A DNA stretch of 64,000 nucleotides from an uncultured Oscillospiraceae bacterium. Its GTDB lineage: Bacteria; Bacillota; Clostridia; Oscillospirales; Oscillospiraceae. This document shows positions 43,572 through 52,346 of this stretch, in pieces. The position numbers and the translations under genes were made by a program. How positions within the stretch are numbered: the stretch's first letter is position 1; each line of letters begins with the position of its first letter. The notes under the pieces are model-generated. The model had not been told where the DNA came from. It did not search any database and saw only the letters and a program-made list of their open reading frames with translations. The DNA lies in assembly GCA_934589065.1 (NCBI GenBank), contig CAKTNN010000009.1, positions 1-64,000 of the forward strand, written 5' to 3'.

Positions 43572-44264
43572 ATGCAAATGATTGAATTTACAGATGTCGT
43601 GAAATGCTATGAGCAGGGCAACCGGGCACTCAATGGCGTTTCTATGCGCATTGATGACGGAGAGTTCTGCTTCCTGGTGGGCCCTTCCGGTTCCGGCAAA
43701 TCTACGATTATCAAACTGATTACAGGGGAACTAAGGCCCACTTCCGGTACGGTCCACGTGAATTCCTTCTTCCTGGAGCGGATCCGTAAGCGGGAGATTC
43801 CCATGCTGCGCCGTACCGTCGGCGTTGTGTTCCAGGATTTCCGACTGATCAACAACATGACGGTGTACGATAACGTGGCCTTTGCCATGCGGGTTATCGG
43901 TGCCCGGGAGAGTGAAATTCGGGAGCGCGTACCTTACGTTCTGGAGCTGGTCGGCCTGGAGAATAAGGGCAACCGCCACCCCGGCGAAATGTCCGGCGGT
44001 GAACAGCAGCGTCTGGCAATCGCCCGGGCTCTGGTGAACAATCCGTCCACCATCATCGCTGACGAGCCCACCGGTAACCTGGACCCTGCCCGTTCCTTTG
44101 AAATTATGGCACTGCTCCAGGAAATCAATAACCTGGGCACGACGGTGCTGGTGGTTACCCATGAAAAGAACCTAGTGGAGCTGTTTGCAAAGCGCGTCAT
44201 CGCCATTGATGACGGCTATGTGGTCAGCGACGGCAGAGAGGGGTACTACGGAAATGAAAATTAA
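43572..44264 (+). CDS. ftsE: Cell-division ABC-type ATPase FtsE
   Basis: 230 residues. Walker [10 protein letters not shown], signature [15 protein letters not shown], Walker [20 protein letters not shown] and the typical FtsE phrase [20 protein letters not shown]. FtsEX does not transport; ATP cycling changes the outer loops of FtsX to switch on peptidoglycan hydrolases at division or elongation sites. The start GGAGATAG-ATG is near ideal. FtsX overlaps by 11 bases. Confidence 0.97.
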   Translation: MQMIEFTDVVKCYEQGNRALNGVSMRIDDGEFCFLVGPSGSGKSTIIKLITGELRPTSGTVHVNSFFLERIRKREIPMLRRTVGVVFQDFRLINNMTVYDNVAFAMRVIGARESEIRERVPYVLELVGLENKGNRHPGEMSGGEQQRLAIARALVNNPSTIIADEPTGNLDPARSFEIMALLQEINNLGTTVLVVTHEKNLVELFAKRVIAIDDGYVVSDGREGYYGNEN

Positions 44265-45141
44265 CAATATCGGCTACCTTCTGAAAGAAGGCATCCGTGG
44301 AATCTTTCTGCACGGGTTTATGTCCTTCGCCGCCGTGTGCGTCACGGTAGCCTGCCTGATTATTGTGGGCAGCTTTTCCATTCTGGCCTATAACCTGGAT
44401 GTGATGGTTACGGAGCTGAACCAGACCAGTGAAATCCTGGTGTACATCGACAGCGACCTTTCCGATGCCGAGGCAAGAAGCATCGGAACGAAAATCAATG
44501 CTCTGAGCAATGTTCAGCAGGCAACCTTTATTTCCCGGGAAGAGGCACTGGATAGCTTTGTAAAGGATCACAACGAGGATTCCGCCTTCAATGGCGTTCA
44601 GGCAAGCGACCTGCGCCACCGGTATGAGGTGACGCTGGAAGACAATACCCTGATGGATCAGACCGATGCCCAGCTGCAGCAGATCCCCGGTGTAGCAAAG
44701 ACCAACGCCGCGTATGAGCTGGCCCAGGGCTTTACCACCATTCAGCAGGTGCTGCACATTGTGTCCATTGCTATGATTGCGGTGCTGCTGGTGATTTCTC
44801 TGTTGATTATTTCCAATACCGTTAAGCTGGCAATGTACGATCGCCGGGATGAGATCTTCATTATGAAAATGGTGGGTGCTACCAATGGATTCATCCGCCT
44901 GCCCTTTATTGTGGAAGGCTTTACCCTGGGCATGATGGGCGCTGTGTTGGCCTTCGGCTTGGAATGGGTGGCATACGACACCCTGGTGGAGAAAATCTCC
45001 CATGTGGATGCACTGAAGCTCTTTACCTTCGTGCCCTTTGAGAGCCTGCTGGTTCCCATGCTGATTGTCTTCGGCGCAGCCGGTCTGTTCGTTGGCATTG
45101 TGGGCAGCTGGACTTCCATCCGCAAGTTTATGGATGTGTAA
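44254..45141 (+). CDS. ftsX: Cell-division membrane protein FtsX
   Basis: 295 residues from ATG 44254, inside the end of ftsE. Helix 1 lies at about residues 23-45, followed by a large outer loop (50-170) with STFISREEALDSFVKDHNED-like sequence (QQATFISREEALDSF), then three more helices and KMVGATNGFIRLPFIVEG, the family signature. The outer loop is the likely docking site for the hydrolases encoded next. Confidence 0.96.
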   Translation: MKINNIGYLLKEGIRGIFLHGFMSFAAVCVTVACLIIVGSFSILAYNLDVMVTELNQTSEILVYIDSDLSDAEARSIGTKINALSNVQQATFISREEALDSFVKDHNEDSAFNGVQASDLRHRYEVTLEDNTLMDQTDAQLQQIPGVAKTNAAYELAQGFTTIQQVLHIVSIAMIAVLLVISLLIISNTVKLAMYDRRDEIFIMKMVGATNGFIRLPFIVEGFTLGMMGAVLAFGLEWVAYDTLVEKISHVDALKLFTFVPFESLLVPMLIVFGAAGLFVGIVGSWTSIRKFMDV

Positions 45142-45165
45142 CCGGCAAGGTTAAAGAAAAACATC

Positions 45166-45199
45166 GTATGTTTGTATCCCATCCGGGATGCAAACATAC
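45166..45199 (+). other. Long hairpin between ftsX and the first M23 gene
   Basis: GTATGTTTGTATCCC pairs almost perfectly with GGGATGCAAACATAC around a 4-base loop. No T run follows, and the next start is 19 bases on. It could stabilise or tune the mRNA upstream of the hydrolase genes rather than end transcription. Confidence 0.55.
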
Positions 45200-45217
45200 A
45201 ATCATTCGGAGAATGAA

Positions 45218-46435
45218 ATGAACATACCCAAGTTTCACCGCCTATGTGGAGCGCTATTGGTGCTGAGTATGTGCCTGTTTGAGCTCCCGGTTCCCGGATT
45301 TGCCGCGGCATCTTCCCAGGCAATCAAGGAGGAATTGGGAGCCTTAAAGGATAAAAATGCAGAAATTAAGGCGGAAATTGACGGAATCCGGCAGCAATAT
45401 GATGCGACTGCCAACCAGATTCAGGACTTAGTAAACAGGAAGGATGCAGTAGATCAGGAGATTGGCCTGCTGCACGAGCAGATTCAGGTGACTTCCGACC
45501 AGATTACGGCGTACGCTCAGCTGATTGCCGACAGCCAGGATGACCTGGATGATGCCCAGCAGCGGCTGGATGAACTGAACGAAAAACACAAAGAGCGCAT
45601 TCGGGCTATGGAAGAGGCCGGAACCGTTACCTATTGGCAGGTCCTGTTTGAAGCCAACAGCTTTACGGACTTCCTGGATCGGCTGGAGATGATTCGCGAG
45701 ATTTCCGCTGCAGACCAAAGGCGGATTCAGGAAATTCAGCAGGTGGCCCAGGAGGTTTCCGGAGCTCGCCAGCAGATGCAGGAGGAGCTTTCCGGTTTGA
45801 GCCTTGCCCAGGCCCAGCTCCAGGAAAGTCAATCGGAGCTGGAAATCAAACGAACGGAATCCGACGAACTCTTGCGCAGCCTTGCGGTGCAGGAAGAGGA
45901 ATTCCAGCTGCTGCTGGACGATTCCGAGGCCAAGCAGGATGCTTTGATGCAGGAGATAGCCCAAAAGCAAAAGGAGCTATCCAACGCAGAATATGAAGAA
46001 AAACTTGCCAAGCTTGCCCTCCAGGGCCAAAACCCGCCTTCTTCTGCCACCTGGATCACTCCGGTATCCGGCTATACCATCACCAGTCCCTTTGGGATGC
46101 GGGTGCATCCCGTTTATAAGTACCAGCTGATGCACAACGGCATTGATATGGCCTGCCCCTCCGGCACGCCCATCTATGCCACCCGGGCTGGTACGGTTAC
46201 CCGGGCTGCCTACCAAGCAGGGGGCGCGGGTTATTATGTCAGCCTGAACCACGGGGATGGCTTTGGCAGTATTTATATGCACATGACGAACTATGTTGTC
46301 TCTGCCGGTCAAACCGTCACGGCAGGGCAGCTCATTGGCTATGTGGGCAGCACCGGCGTATCTACCGGTCCCCACCTTCATTTTGGCGTTTCCTACGCCG
46401 GAACCTACGTCAATCCGATGGCCTACATAGGCTAA
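45218..46435 (+). CDS. Coiled-coil M23 peptidoglycan hydrolase (EnvC/PcsB-like), first copy
   Basis: 405 residues from ATG 45218 behind CGGAG. A signal peptide (to about residue 30, PGFAAA) leads into a long coiled coil at about 32-260 (QAIKEELGALKDKNAEIKAE) and a C-terminal LytM domain with HNGIDMACPSGTPIYATRAG and PHLHFGVSY, keeping both His/Asp and His-x-His zinc motifs. The FtsX loop probably binds the coiled coil and releases autoinhibition, as known for EnvC and PcsB. Tandem with a paralogue 20 bases downstream. Confidence 0.92.
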   Translation: MNIPKFHRLCGALLVLSMCLFELPVPGFAAASSQAIKEELGALKDKNAEIKAEIDGIRQQYDATANQIQDLVNRKDAVDQEIGLLHEQIQVTSDQITAYAQLIADSQDDLDDAQQRLDELNEKHKERIRAMEEAGTVTYWQVLFEANSFTDFLDRLEMIREISAADQRRIQEIQQVAQEVSGARQQMQEELSGLSLAQAQLQESQSELEIKRTESDELLRSLAVQEEEFQLLLDDSEAKQDALMQEIAQKQKELSNAEYEEKLAKLALQGQNPPSSATWITPVSGYTITSPFGMRVHPVYKYQLMHNGIDMACPSGTPIYATRAGTVTRAAYQAGGAGYYVSLNHGDGFGSIYMHMTNYVVSAGQTVTAGQLIGYVGSTGVSTGPHLHFGVSYAGTYVNPMAYIG

Positions 46436-46455
46436 CATCGGGCAAAGGAGGCACT

Positions 46456-47736
46456 ATGAAAAACCGTAAAAAAATGGTAAAGCTGCTGGCTGGTATTATG
46501 GCAGCCATTATGCTGATTACGCTGATTTTCAGCCTGATTCCCACCAGAGCCTTTGCCGCATCCTCCAGCGAGATCCGCAAGCAGATTAACGGCCTAAAGG
46601 ATCAAAAGGCGGAGCTGCAGAAGGACATCAAGGATTTGCAGGCCCAGTATGACGCGAACGAAGGCGATATCGAAGATATTGTCACGAAGAAAAACGTTAT
46701 CGATCAGGAGATCGGCAACCTCCATGCCCAGATTATCAATATCAATGAGCAGATTACGGCCTACGGCGTTCTGATTGCGGACAAGCAGGACGAGCTGGAT
46801 AACGCCCAGGAGCACTACGACACGCTGAACGAGGAATACAGGGTGCGCGTGCGCACCATGGAGGAAGAAGGGAGCCTGACCTATTGGGAGGTGCTCTTTA
46901 AGGCCAACAATTTCTCCGATCTGCTGGATCGGCTGAACATGGTGGAGGAGATTGCCGCCTCCGATAACCGCCGCCTGCAGGAGCTGGACGAGGCCACCAA
47001 GGCGGTGGAGGTCGCTCAGTCGGAGCTGGCAACGGAGAAGGCAGACCTGGAAACCACCAAGCAGGAGCTAAACGAAACCCAGGCGGAACTGGATGACAAG
47101 CGTGCCGAGGCCGATGAGGTCATTAAGGAACTGGTTGCCAAAGGTGAGGAAATCCAGGGCTTAAAGGATAAGCTGGAAGAGGAAGATCAGGATCTTCTGT
47201 CCCAGATTGCCTCTATGGAGAAGGAATACAATACCGCCAAGCACCAGGAGTGGCTGGCCTATATGGCGACCTACACCACGGTACCCCCTGCAACCGCTGC
47301 CCCCTCCGGAGGAAATACGAACGGAACCAGCACACCCAGCTCCGGCGGCAGCTGGCTGCGCCCCTGCAGCTATGTATATATGTCCAGCCCCTTTGGCTTC
47401 CGGCAGTCGCCTACCTCAGGTGCTTCCACGTATCACCAGGGTGTTGACCTGGCGGCTCCGGCGGGCACGCCGATCTATGCCAGCCGCAGCGGTGTGGTTA
47501 CGGCGGCGACCTATTCCAATTCTGCTGGTTACTACGTGACCATTAACCATGGTGATGGATTCTCTTCCATCTACATGCACATGACAAACTACGTAGTGGG
47601 CGCAGGTGCTGCCGTTTCTGCAGGTCAGCTCATTGGCTATGTGGGCAGCACCGGTATCTCCACCGGCAACCACTTGCATTTCGGCATTGCCTATAATGGC
47701 GCCTATGTAAACCCCTGCGCCTATGTTTCCCTGTAA
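46456..47736 (+). CDS. Coiled-coil M23 peptidoglycan hydrolase (EnvC/PcsB-like), second copy
   Basis: 426 residues behind AAAGGAGG. Layout as in the first copy: signal peptide (to about 36), coiled coil (38-260), a short Pro/Ser/Thr/Gly linker (PPATAAPSGGNTNGTSTPSS) and a LytM domain with YHQGVDLAAPAGTPIYASRS and NHLHFGIAY. The linker is absent from copy 1. The two LytM domains share near-identical stretches such as SIYMHMTNYVV and AGQLIGYVGSTG, so they arose by duplication or have exchanged sequence. Confidence 0.92.
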   Translation: MKNRKKMVKLLAGIMAAIMLITLIFSLIPTRAFAASSSEIRKQINGLKDQKAELQKDIKDLQAQYDANEGDIEDIVTKKNVIDQEIGNLHAQIININEQITAYGVLIADKQDELDNAQEHYDTLNEEYRVRVRTMEEEGSLTYWEVLFKANNFSDLLDRLNMVEEIAASDNRRLQELDEATKAVEVAQSELATEKADLETTKQELNETQAELDDKRAEADEVIKELVAKGEEIQGLKDKLEEEDQDLLSQIASMEKEYNTAKHQEWLAYMATYTTVPPATAAPSGGNTNGTSTPSSGGSWLRPCSYVYMSSPFGFRQSPTSGASTYHQGVDLAAPAGTPIYASRSGVVTAATYSNSAGYYVTINHGDGFSSIYMHMTNYVVGAGAAVSAGQLIGYVGSTGISTGNHLHFGIAYNGAYVNPCAYVSL

Positions 47737-47752
47737 AATCCCATGAAAAATT

Positions 47753-47820
47753 GGGGCTGTTAAAAACATATCCCTGCAATCCGTTTGCGGTTCAGCGGGA
47801 TGGATGTTTATAACAGCCCC
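47753..47820 (+). repeat. Palindromic intergenic element, copy 4
   Basis: GGGGCTGTTAAAAACAT pairs with ATGTTTATAACAGCCCC around an inner arm TCCCTGC/GCGGGA. Unlike the other three copies it has no T run (ATTTG follows) and lies between co-directional genes, 22 bases before the S41 start, so leaky termination or mRNA processing is more likely than full termination. Confidence 0.75.
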
Positions 47821-47841
47821 ATTTGTTGTAAGGAGTTTCCG

Positions 47842-48993
47842 ATGAAGAAAAAAGCTTTGATCATTCTATCCTATTTTGCAACGGCGGTGTGCACCTGCTC
47901 ACTGACCATTTTCCTGATTCAGCGCCAGATTCCCTCCATGAAACTGGTATCCCTGGAAAACCTGATTTTGGAGCGGTTTCCCAATGAAGTGGATAAAACC
48001 TATATTGAAGATGCGGCAGCCAACGCCATGGTAGAGGCGCTGGGTGACCGGTGGAGCTACTATGTTCCAGCCAGCAGCTATGAGCAGCTGGAGGAATCCA
48101 TGAACAATAGCTATGTGGGCATTGGCATCACCCTGGAGGATGCCCAGAAAACCGGCGCTTTCCGGGTGCTGGCAGTTGCGGAAGGCGGCCCTGCCCAGCA
48201 GGCCGGGATGCTGCCGGAGGATGAGATTATCCGGGTGGATGGGGAAGACGTGGATGGCCTTAGTCTGGATGACCTCTCTGCCCGGATCAAGGGAGAAGCC
48301 GGAAGCCAGGTTACTCTGGTGGTAAACCGGCAGGGAGAAGAGGTCACTCTGGTGGTCACCCGGAATCAGGTGAATACGGTGGTCGCCAAAGGAAACCTTA
48401 TTAACGGGGAAATCGGTTATGTGCGCATTGAAAACTTTGTTGCACGGAGTTCTGAGGAAACCATTGGAGTGATTGACGACCTGATTTCCCAGGGGGCAAC
48501 CAAGCTGATTTTCGATGTGCGCAGCAATTCCGGCGGCTATGAAGAGAAGCTGATCAAGATCCTGGACTATCTGCTGCCGGAGGGAACGCTGCTGAGCAAT
48601 GCGGATAAGGCAGGGGAGGAGGAGACCTTTGTTTCCGATGCAGAATGCATTGATCTTCCTATGGCGGTGCTCATCAACGAGGATTCCTATTCCGCTGCGG
48701 AGCTCTTTGCCGCCGTGCTCAGCGAGTACGGTGCTGCAAAAACCGTTGGCAGTCACACCGTGGGCAAGGGCTACTATCAGAATCTTTTTCGCCTGGATGA
48801 CGGTTCTGCCGTGGATCTTTCCGTGGGCAGATACTTTACTTCCAAAGGAGAAAATCTGGAGGGCGTGGGCCTGACCCCGGATGTGCAGGTGGAGATGAAC
48901 GACGAAGACTATGCCCTGTTCTATTACGGAATGCTGGATCAAGAGCAGGATGCACAGCTTCAGGCCGCCGTGGATCTGTTGACGGAAAACTAA
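47842..48993 (+). CDS. S41-family C-terminal processing protease (CtpA/CtpB-like)
   Basis: 383 residues from ATG 47842 behind AAGGAG. N-terminal anchor helix (residues 5-27), a PDZ domain at about 90-175 (VGIGITLEDAQKTGAFRVLA), then the tail-specific protease core with FDVRSNSGGYEEKLIKILDY. The catalytic Ser is Ser284 (DSYSAAELFAAVL) and the general-base Lys is Lys309 (TVGKG). Faces the cell surface. Downstream of ftsEX-M23 in line with known Clostridia gene order, suggesting control of division hydrolases. Confidence 0.92.
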   Translation: MKKKALIILSYFATAVCTCSLTIFLIQRQIPSMKLVSLENLILERFPNEVDKTYIEDAAANAMVEALGDRWSYYVPASSYEQLEESMNNSYVGIGITLEDAQKTGAFRVLAVAEGGPAQQAGMLPEDEIIRVDGEDVDGLSLDDLSARIKGEAGSQVTLVVNRQGEEVTLVVTRNQVNTVVAKGNLINGEIGYVRIENFVARSSEETIGVIDDLISQGATKLIFDVRSNSGGYEEKLIKILDYLLPEGTLLSNADKAGEEETFVSDAECIDLPMAVLINEDSYSAAELFAAVLSEYGAAKTVGSHTVGKGYYQNLFRLDDGSAVDLSVGRYFTSKGENLEGVGLTPDVQVEMNDEDYALFYYGMLDQEQDAQLQAAVDLLTEN

Positions 48994-49000
48994 AGAATAA

Positions 49001-49055
49001 AACGGCTGCCGATGTAGTCCGGTCACTGTGACCGGATTTGCAACGGCAGCCGTTT
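49001..49055. terminator. Terminator between convergent S41 and mutase genes
   Basis: AAACGGCTGCCG and CGGCAGCCGTTT with an inner arm TCCGGTCAC/GTGACCGGA form a long cruciform-type hairpin 8 bases after the S41 stop. Confidence 0.75.
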
Positions 49056-49069
49056 GCAGCTAAAATCAA

Positions 49070-50761
49070 TCAGGCGAGAATGGGCTTTAGGGCTTCTGCC
49101 AGCTTGTCCTTCTGGGCCTGGGCCTGGGCAAGATCCTTCCCCAGAGTGGTAAAGTAGGTTTTAATCTTGGGCTCTGTGCCGGAGGGACGCACCACCACCG
49201 TTGCGCCGCCCTCCAGGGAATAAATCAGCACATTGGCTGCGGGCAGGCCAGTTTCCTGGCTCTTTTCGTAATCCGTGACCTTTGTAACCTTGTAGCCGCC
49301 GATTTCGGCAGGGGGAGCCTTTCGCAGGCCATCCATAATGGAGGCCATTTTGTCCATGCCGGAAAGACCGGGGAACTCAAAGGAATCCACCTTGTTGAGG
49401 TAGCGACCGTACTTTGCATAGATGGCTTCCAGCCGCTCTTTGATGGAAGAGCCGATGGAGCGATAGTAAGCAGCCATTTCGCAGATAAGCATAGAGCCAA
49501 TGATAGCGTCCTTGTCCCGGACGTAAGGGCCGGCAAGGTAGCCGTAGCTTTCCTCAAAACCAAAGATAAACCGGTCAACTTCCCCGGCCTTTTCCAGCCG
49601 GGCAATCTGGTCGCCGATCCACTTAAAGCCGGTGAGCACATTGCGCATCTCCACGCCGTAGTTGGCGGCAACGGCATCGGCAAGGGGAGTGGAAACAATG
49701 GACTTGACAGCTACGGGACGCTCGGGCATGGTGCCGGTTTCAATGCGACCCTGACAGATATAGTCCAGCAGCAGCACGCCAACCTCGTTGCCGGATACCA
49801 GCTCATAGCTTCCATCCGGGCAGCGGATGGCGATGCCCACGCGGTCGGCATCCGGGTCGGTAGCCAGCATCAGGTCAGCGCCCTCTTTCTTTGCCAGCTC
49901 CAGGCCAAGACGGAGGGCTTCAAAAATTTCGGGATTGGGATAGGGACAGGTGGGGAAATTGCCGTCAGGATCTTTCTGTTCCGGCACAATGGTGATATCC
50001 GTAATGCCGATATCCTTTAGAACACGGGTTACGGGAACCAGACCGGAGCCGTTCAGGGGAGAGTAGACCAGCTTGAGCCCGGCAGTTTTGCACAGGCCGG
50101 GGCGCACGGAGCGGGCCTTGATGGCATCATACAGGGCTTCCTTGCAGCTATCCTCCACATACCGGATGAGGCCGGAGGAGAGGCCCTCTTCAAAGGAGAC
50201 GCGCTTTGCGCCGGTCAGAACATCCGTTTTCTGGATCTCTGCGTACACCACGGCAGCGGCATCGTCGGTCATCTGGCAGCCATCGGGGCCGTAGGCCTTG
50301 TAGCCGTTGTATTTTGCCGGGTTGTGGGAGGCAGTGATCATAATGCCGGCGTTGGCTCCATAGTAGCGTGTGGCAAAGCTCAGGGCGGGAACGGGCATCA
50401 GGGCATCGTAAATCCGAACGCGGATCCCGTTGGCAGCCAGCACACAGGCGGCTTCCTTGGCAAATACATCGGAATTGATGCGGCTGTCATAAGAAATGGC
50501 AACCAGCTGATTGCCTCCCTGAGTTTTTACCCAGTTTGCAAGACCCTGGGTGGCCTGACGAACCACATAAATATTCATGCGGTTTGTGCCTGCCCCCAAA
50601 ACACCCCGCAGGCCAGCAGTGCCAAACTTCAGCGCTACGGCAAAGCGCTCTTTGATCTGCTGATCATCCCCGGCGATTTCCTGCAGCTCTTTTTGCAGGG
50701 CGGGATCTTCCAGGTCGGCCTGGGCCCAGCGCTTATACTCATCCAAATACATTTTCGTCAC
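49070..50761 (-). CDS. Phospho-sugar mutase (phosphoglucomutase/phosphomannomutase family)
   Basis: 563 residues. The phosphoserine loop is IMITASHNPAKYNGYK, the metal loop is MLATDPDADRVGIAIR, the sugar-binding loop GFEESYGYLAG and the phosphate loop VVVRPSGTEPKIKTYF. Length fits the PgcA-type phosphoglucomutase of Firmicutes, which supplies glucose-1-phosphate to polysaccharide and teichoic-acid routes. MTKMYLDEYK could start at either Met. Confidence 0.93.
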   Translation of the reverse strand: MTKMYLDEYKRWAQADLEDPALQKELQEIAGDDQQIKERFAVALKFGTAGLRGVLGAGTNRMNIYVVRQATQGLANWVKTQGGNQLVAISYDSRINSDVFAKEAACVLAANGIRVRIYDALMPVPALSFATRYYGANAGIMITASHNPAKYNGYKAYGPDGCQMTDDAAAVVYAEIQKTDVLTGAKRVSFEEGLSSGLIRYVEDSCKEALYDAIKARSVRPGLCKTAGLKLVYSPLNGSGLVPVTRVLKDIGITDITIVPEQKDPDGNFPTCPYPNPEIFEALRLGLELAKKEGADLMLATDPDADRVGIAIRCPDGSYELVSGNEVGVLLLDYICQGRIETGTMPERPVAVKSIVSTPLADAVAANYGVEMRNVLTGFKWIGDQIARLEKAGEVDRFIFGFEESYGYLAGPYVRDKDAIIGSMLICEMAAYYRSIGSSIKERLEAIYAKYGRYLNKVDSFEFPGLSGMDKMASIMDGLRKAPPAEIGGYKVTKVTDYEKSQETGLPAANVLIYSLEGGATVVVRPSGTEPKIKTYFTTLGKDLAQAQAQKDKLAEALKPILA

Positions 50762-50839
50762 CTATCCTTACTTTCGGATTTTATTTGCGAAATTGACAAT
50801 TACAATATAAAGCATTTTGCTGCTATTGTCAATATCAGC

Positions 50840-50872
50840 AAAAAACCCCTCCGGCGATGCCGCCGGAGGGGT
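50840..50872 (-). terminator. Terminator of the DUF4430 lipoprotein gene
   Basis: CCCCTCCGGCG and CGCCGGAGGGG with a 4-base loop; TTTTTT follows on the - strand. It lies between the convergently spaced DUF4430 stop and the mutase promoter region (50762-50839). Confidence 0.88.
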
Positions 50873-50885
50873 AGTAATGCGCAGC

Positions 50886-51296
50886 TTATTCTGCAACCAT
50901 TGCGTAAACGGCCCCCTCTTCAATGGGGGTGGAATCCACGCCGGTCATGGCGTATTCCCCGTTTACATAGAAAGCCCAGTATTTGCCGTCCTTGTCGTAG
51001 TCCAGAGTGACACCGTTGACGGTTTTAACGTACAGGCCAAAATCGCTGTCTTCTCCGGCGACCAGACCCAGCTCCACCAGGGCGGCGCCCACGGTATCTT
51101 TGTTCGTTTTTACGGTTGCGGAGGTTTCTGTGCCATCGGGGGTGGTGACGGCAAACTCAAAGCTCTTGCTGCCGCTGCCGTAGGTCTGACCGGAGACCAT
51201 GGTGACGGTGGTGGGCTCTGCAGGCGCTTTCTCTCCGCAGGCTACCAGGGTAAACAGCATAATTACGCACAGCGCAATGGATAAAAATTTCTTCAT
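50886..51296 (-). CDS. DUF4430-domain lipoprotein, possible cobamide-binding protein
   Basis: 136 residues. Lipobox FTLVAC puts the anchor at Cys20. The DUF4430 core is TVGAALVELGLVAGEDSDFG, YVKTVNGVTLDYDKDGKYWA and FYVNGEYAMTGVDSTPIEEG. The same fold forms the C-terminal domain of the animal B12 carriers intrinsic factor and transcobalamin. Standing divergently beside an ECF transporter and cobTSU genes, it may capture cobamides or their precursors at the surface; that is inference. Confidence 0.88.
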   Translation of the reverse strand: MKKFLSIALCVIMLFTLVACGEKAPAEPTTVTMVSGQTYGSGSKSFEFAVTTPDGTETSATVKTNKDTVGAALVELGLVAGEDSDFGLYVKTVNGVTLDYDKDGKYWAFYVNGEYAMTGVDSTPIEEGAVYAMVAE

Positions 51297-51414
51297 ATCG
51301 GTATTCTCCTGTTAAAAATTTGGGAAAAATCTTTGGCTAAGGATTACCCTGGAAAAAATTCTACCATATTCAGTTCAAAAAATCAACTTGTTTATGGTTG
51401 CAGAGCCGGCAGTA

Positions 51415-51443
51415 TTGCATTTTGCGGGTAAAATCGGTATAAT
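51415..51443 (+). promoter_or_regulatory. SigA promoter of the ECF-cob operon
   Basis: TTGCAT (51415-51420) and TATAAT (51438-51443) with a 17-base spacer. Transcription should begin near 51450, leaving a leader of only about 27 bases with GGGGGGG before the start, too short for a cobalamin riboswitch. Confidence 0.75.
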
Positions 51444-51476
51444 AAAGAAAATCTTTGCAAGGGGGGGCAGTGCTCT

Positions 51477-52346
51477 ATGTATGAAGACCCGTTTTCCCGC
51501 TGCCACCCGGCAGTGAATTTTTGTTACTTTGCTGCGGTCATTGGATTTGGTGTTGTGGTGCAGCACCCGGCTTATGCCGTGGCATCCCTGGTCTGCGGCG
51601 GAATCTATTACCTGATTCTCCATGGCGGACAGGGCCGTTCCTTCCTTTTGGGGCTTTTGGGCTTTATGCTGGTAATTACTGCCCTCAACCCCTTGCTGAA
51701 TACCTCCGGGCGGCATATCCTGTTCTGGCTGTTCGGCAGGCCTTATACCCTGGAGGCTTTGTGCTATGGGGGAATCCTGGCGGCGATTTTTGCCCTGACG
51801 CTGATTTGGTTCGGCTGCTACAGCCGCGTGCTGACCAGCGACAAATTTACGGCGTTGTTTGGCAACCTGATTCCGGCGCTTTCGCTGCTTTTGGTGATGG
51901 TGCTGCGGCTGATTCCGGCTTTCAGCAGGAAAGCCAGCCAGATATCCACTGCCAGAAGCGCCATCGGAAAGGGAAACGAGAATGCCCAAACCCTCAAGAA
52001 CCGACTCTACAGCGCCGCAGGGATTCTCTCCGCGCTGACGGACTGGGCCCTGGAGGGCAGCATCGTCACCGCCGACTCCATGCGCTGCCGGGGCTATGGC
52101 TGCGGAAAGAGAACCAATTTTACCCTGTACCGCCTGACGGTGCGGGACTGTATCCTCCTTGCATTAATTTCAGGATTGTGTGCCCTTGTCCTGGCCTTTG
52201 GCGGGATGGAAGCCACGTATACGCCTTATTTGTATGTCAGTTACATTTCCGGTGGGTTCATTGCTTACTGCGTGCTCCTTTTGATCCCTCCCGTGATGTA
52301 TTTGTGGGAGAGAATTCTATGGAACAGTTTCAAATTCAAAACCTGA
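51477..52346 (+). CDS. ECF transporter transmembrane protein EcfT (CbiQ family)
   Basis: 289 residues. It opens with DPFSRCHPAVNFCYFAAVIG, the CbiQ-type N terminus, has five to six helices and the coupling-helix region SLLLVMVLRLIPAFSRKASQ with the conserved A-R-G-type motif in TADSMRCRGYGCGKRTNF. Scaffold joining ATPase and S component. Overlaps the ATPase gene by 28 bases. First gene of the ten-kilobase cobamide block. Confidence 0.92.
   Translation: MYEDPFSRCHPAVNFCYFAAVIGFGVVVQHPAYAVASLVCGGIYYLILHGGQGRSFLLGLLGFMLVITALNPLLNTSGRHILFWLFGRPYTLEALCYGGILAAIFALTLIWFGCYSRVLTSDKFTALFGNLIPALSLLLVMVLRLIPAFSRKASQISTARSAIGKGNENAQTLKNRLYSAAGILSALTDWALEGSIVTADSMRCRGYGCGKRTNFTLYRLTVRDCILLALISGLCALVLAFGGMEATYTPYLYVSYISGGFIAYCVLLLIPPVMYLWERILWNSFKFKT

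Noticed and set aside
51521..52318. Extension of the fused ECF ATPase frame upstream
   Set aside because: The extra 266 codons are the EcfT gene read in another frame; the ATPase starts at ATG 52319 with a normal ABC N terminus.
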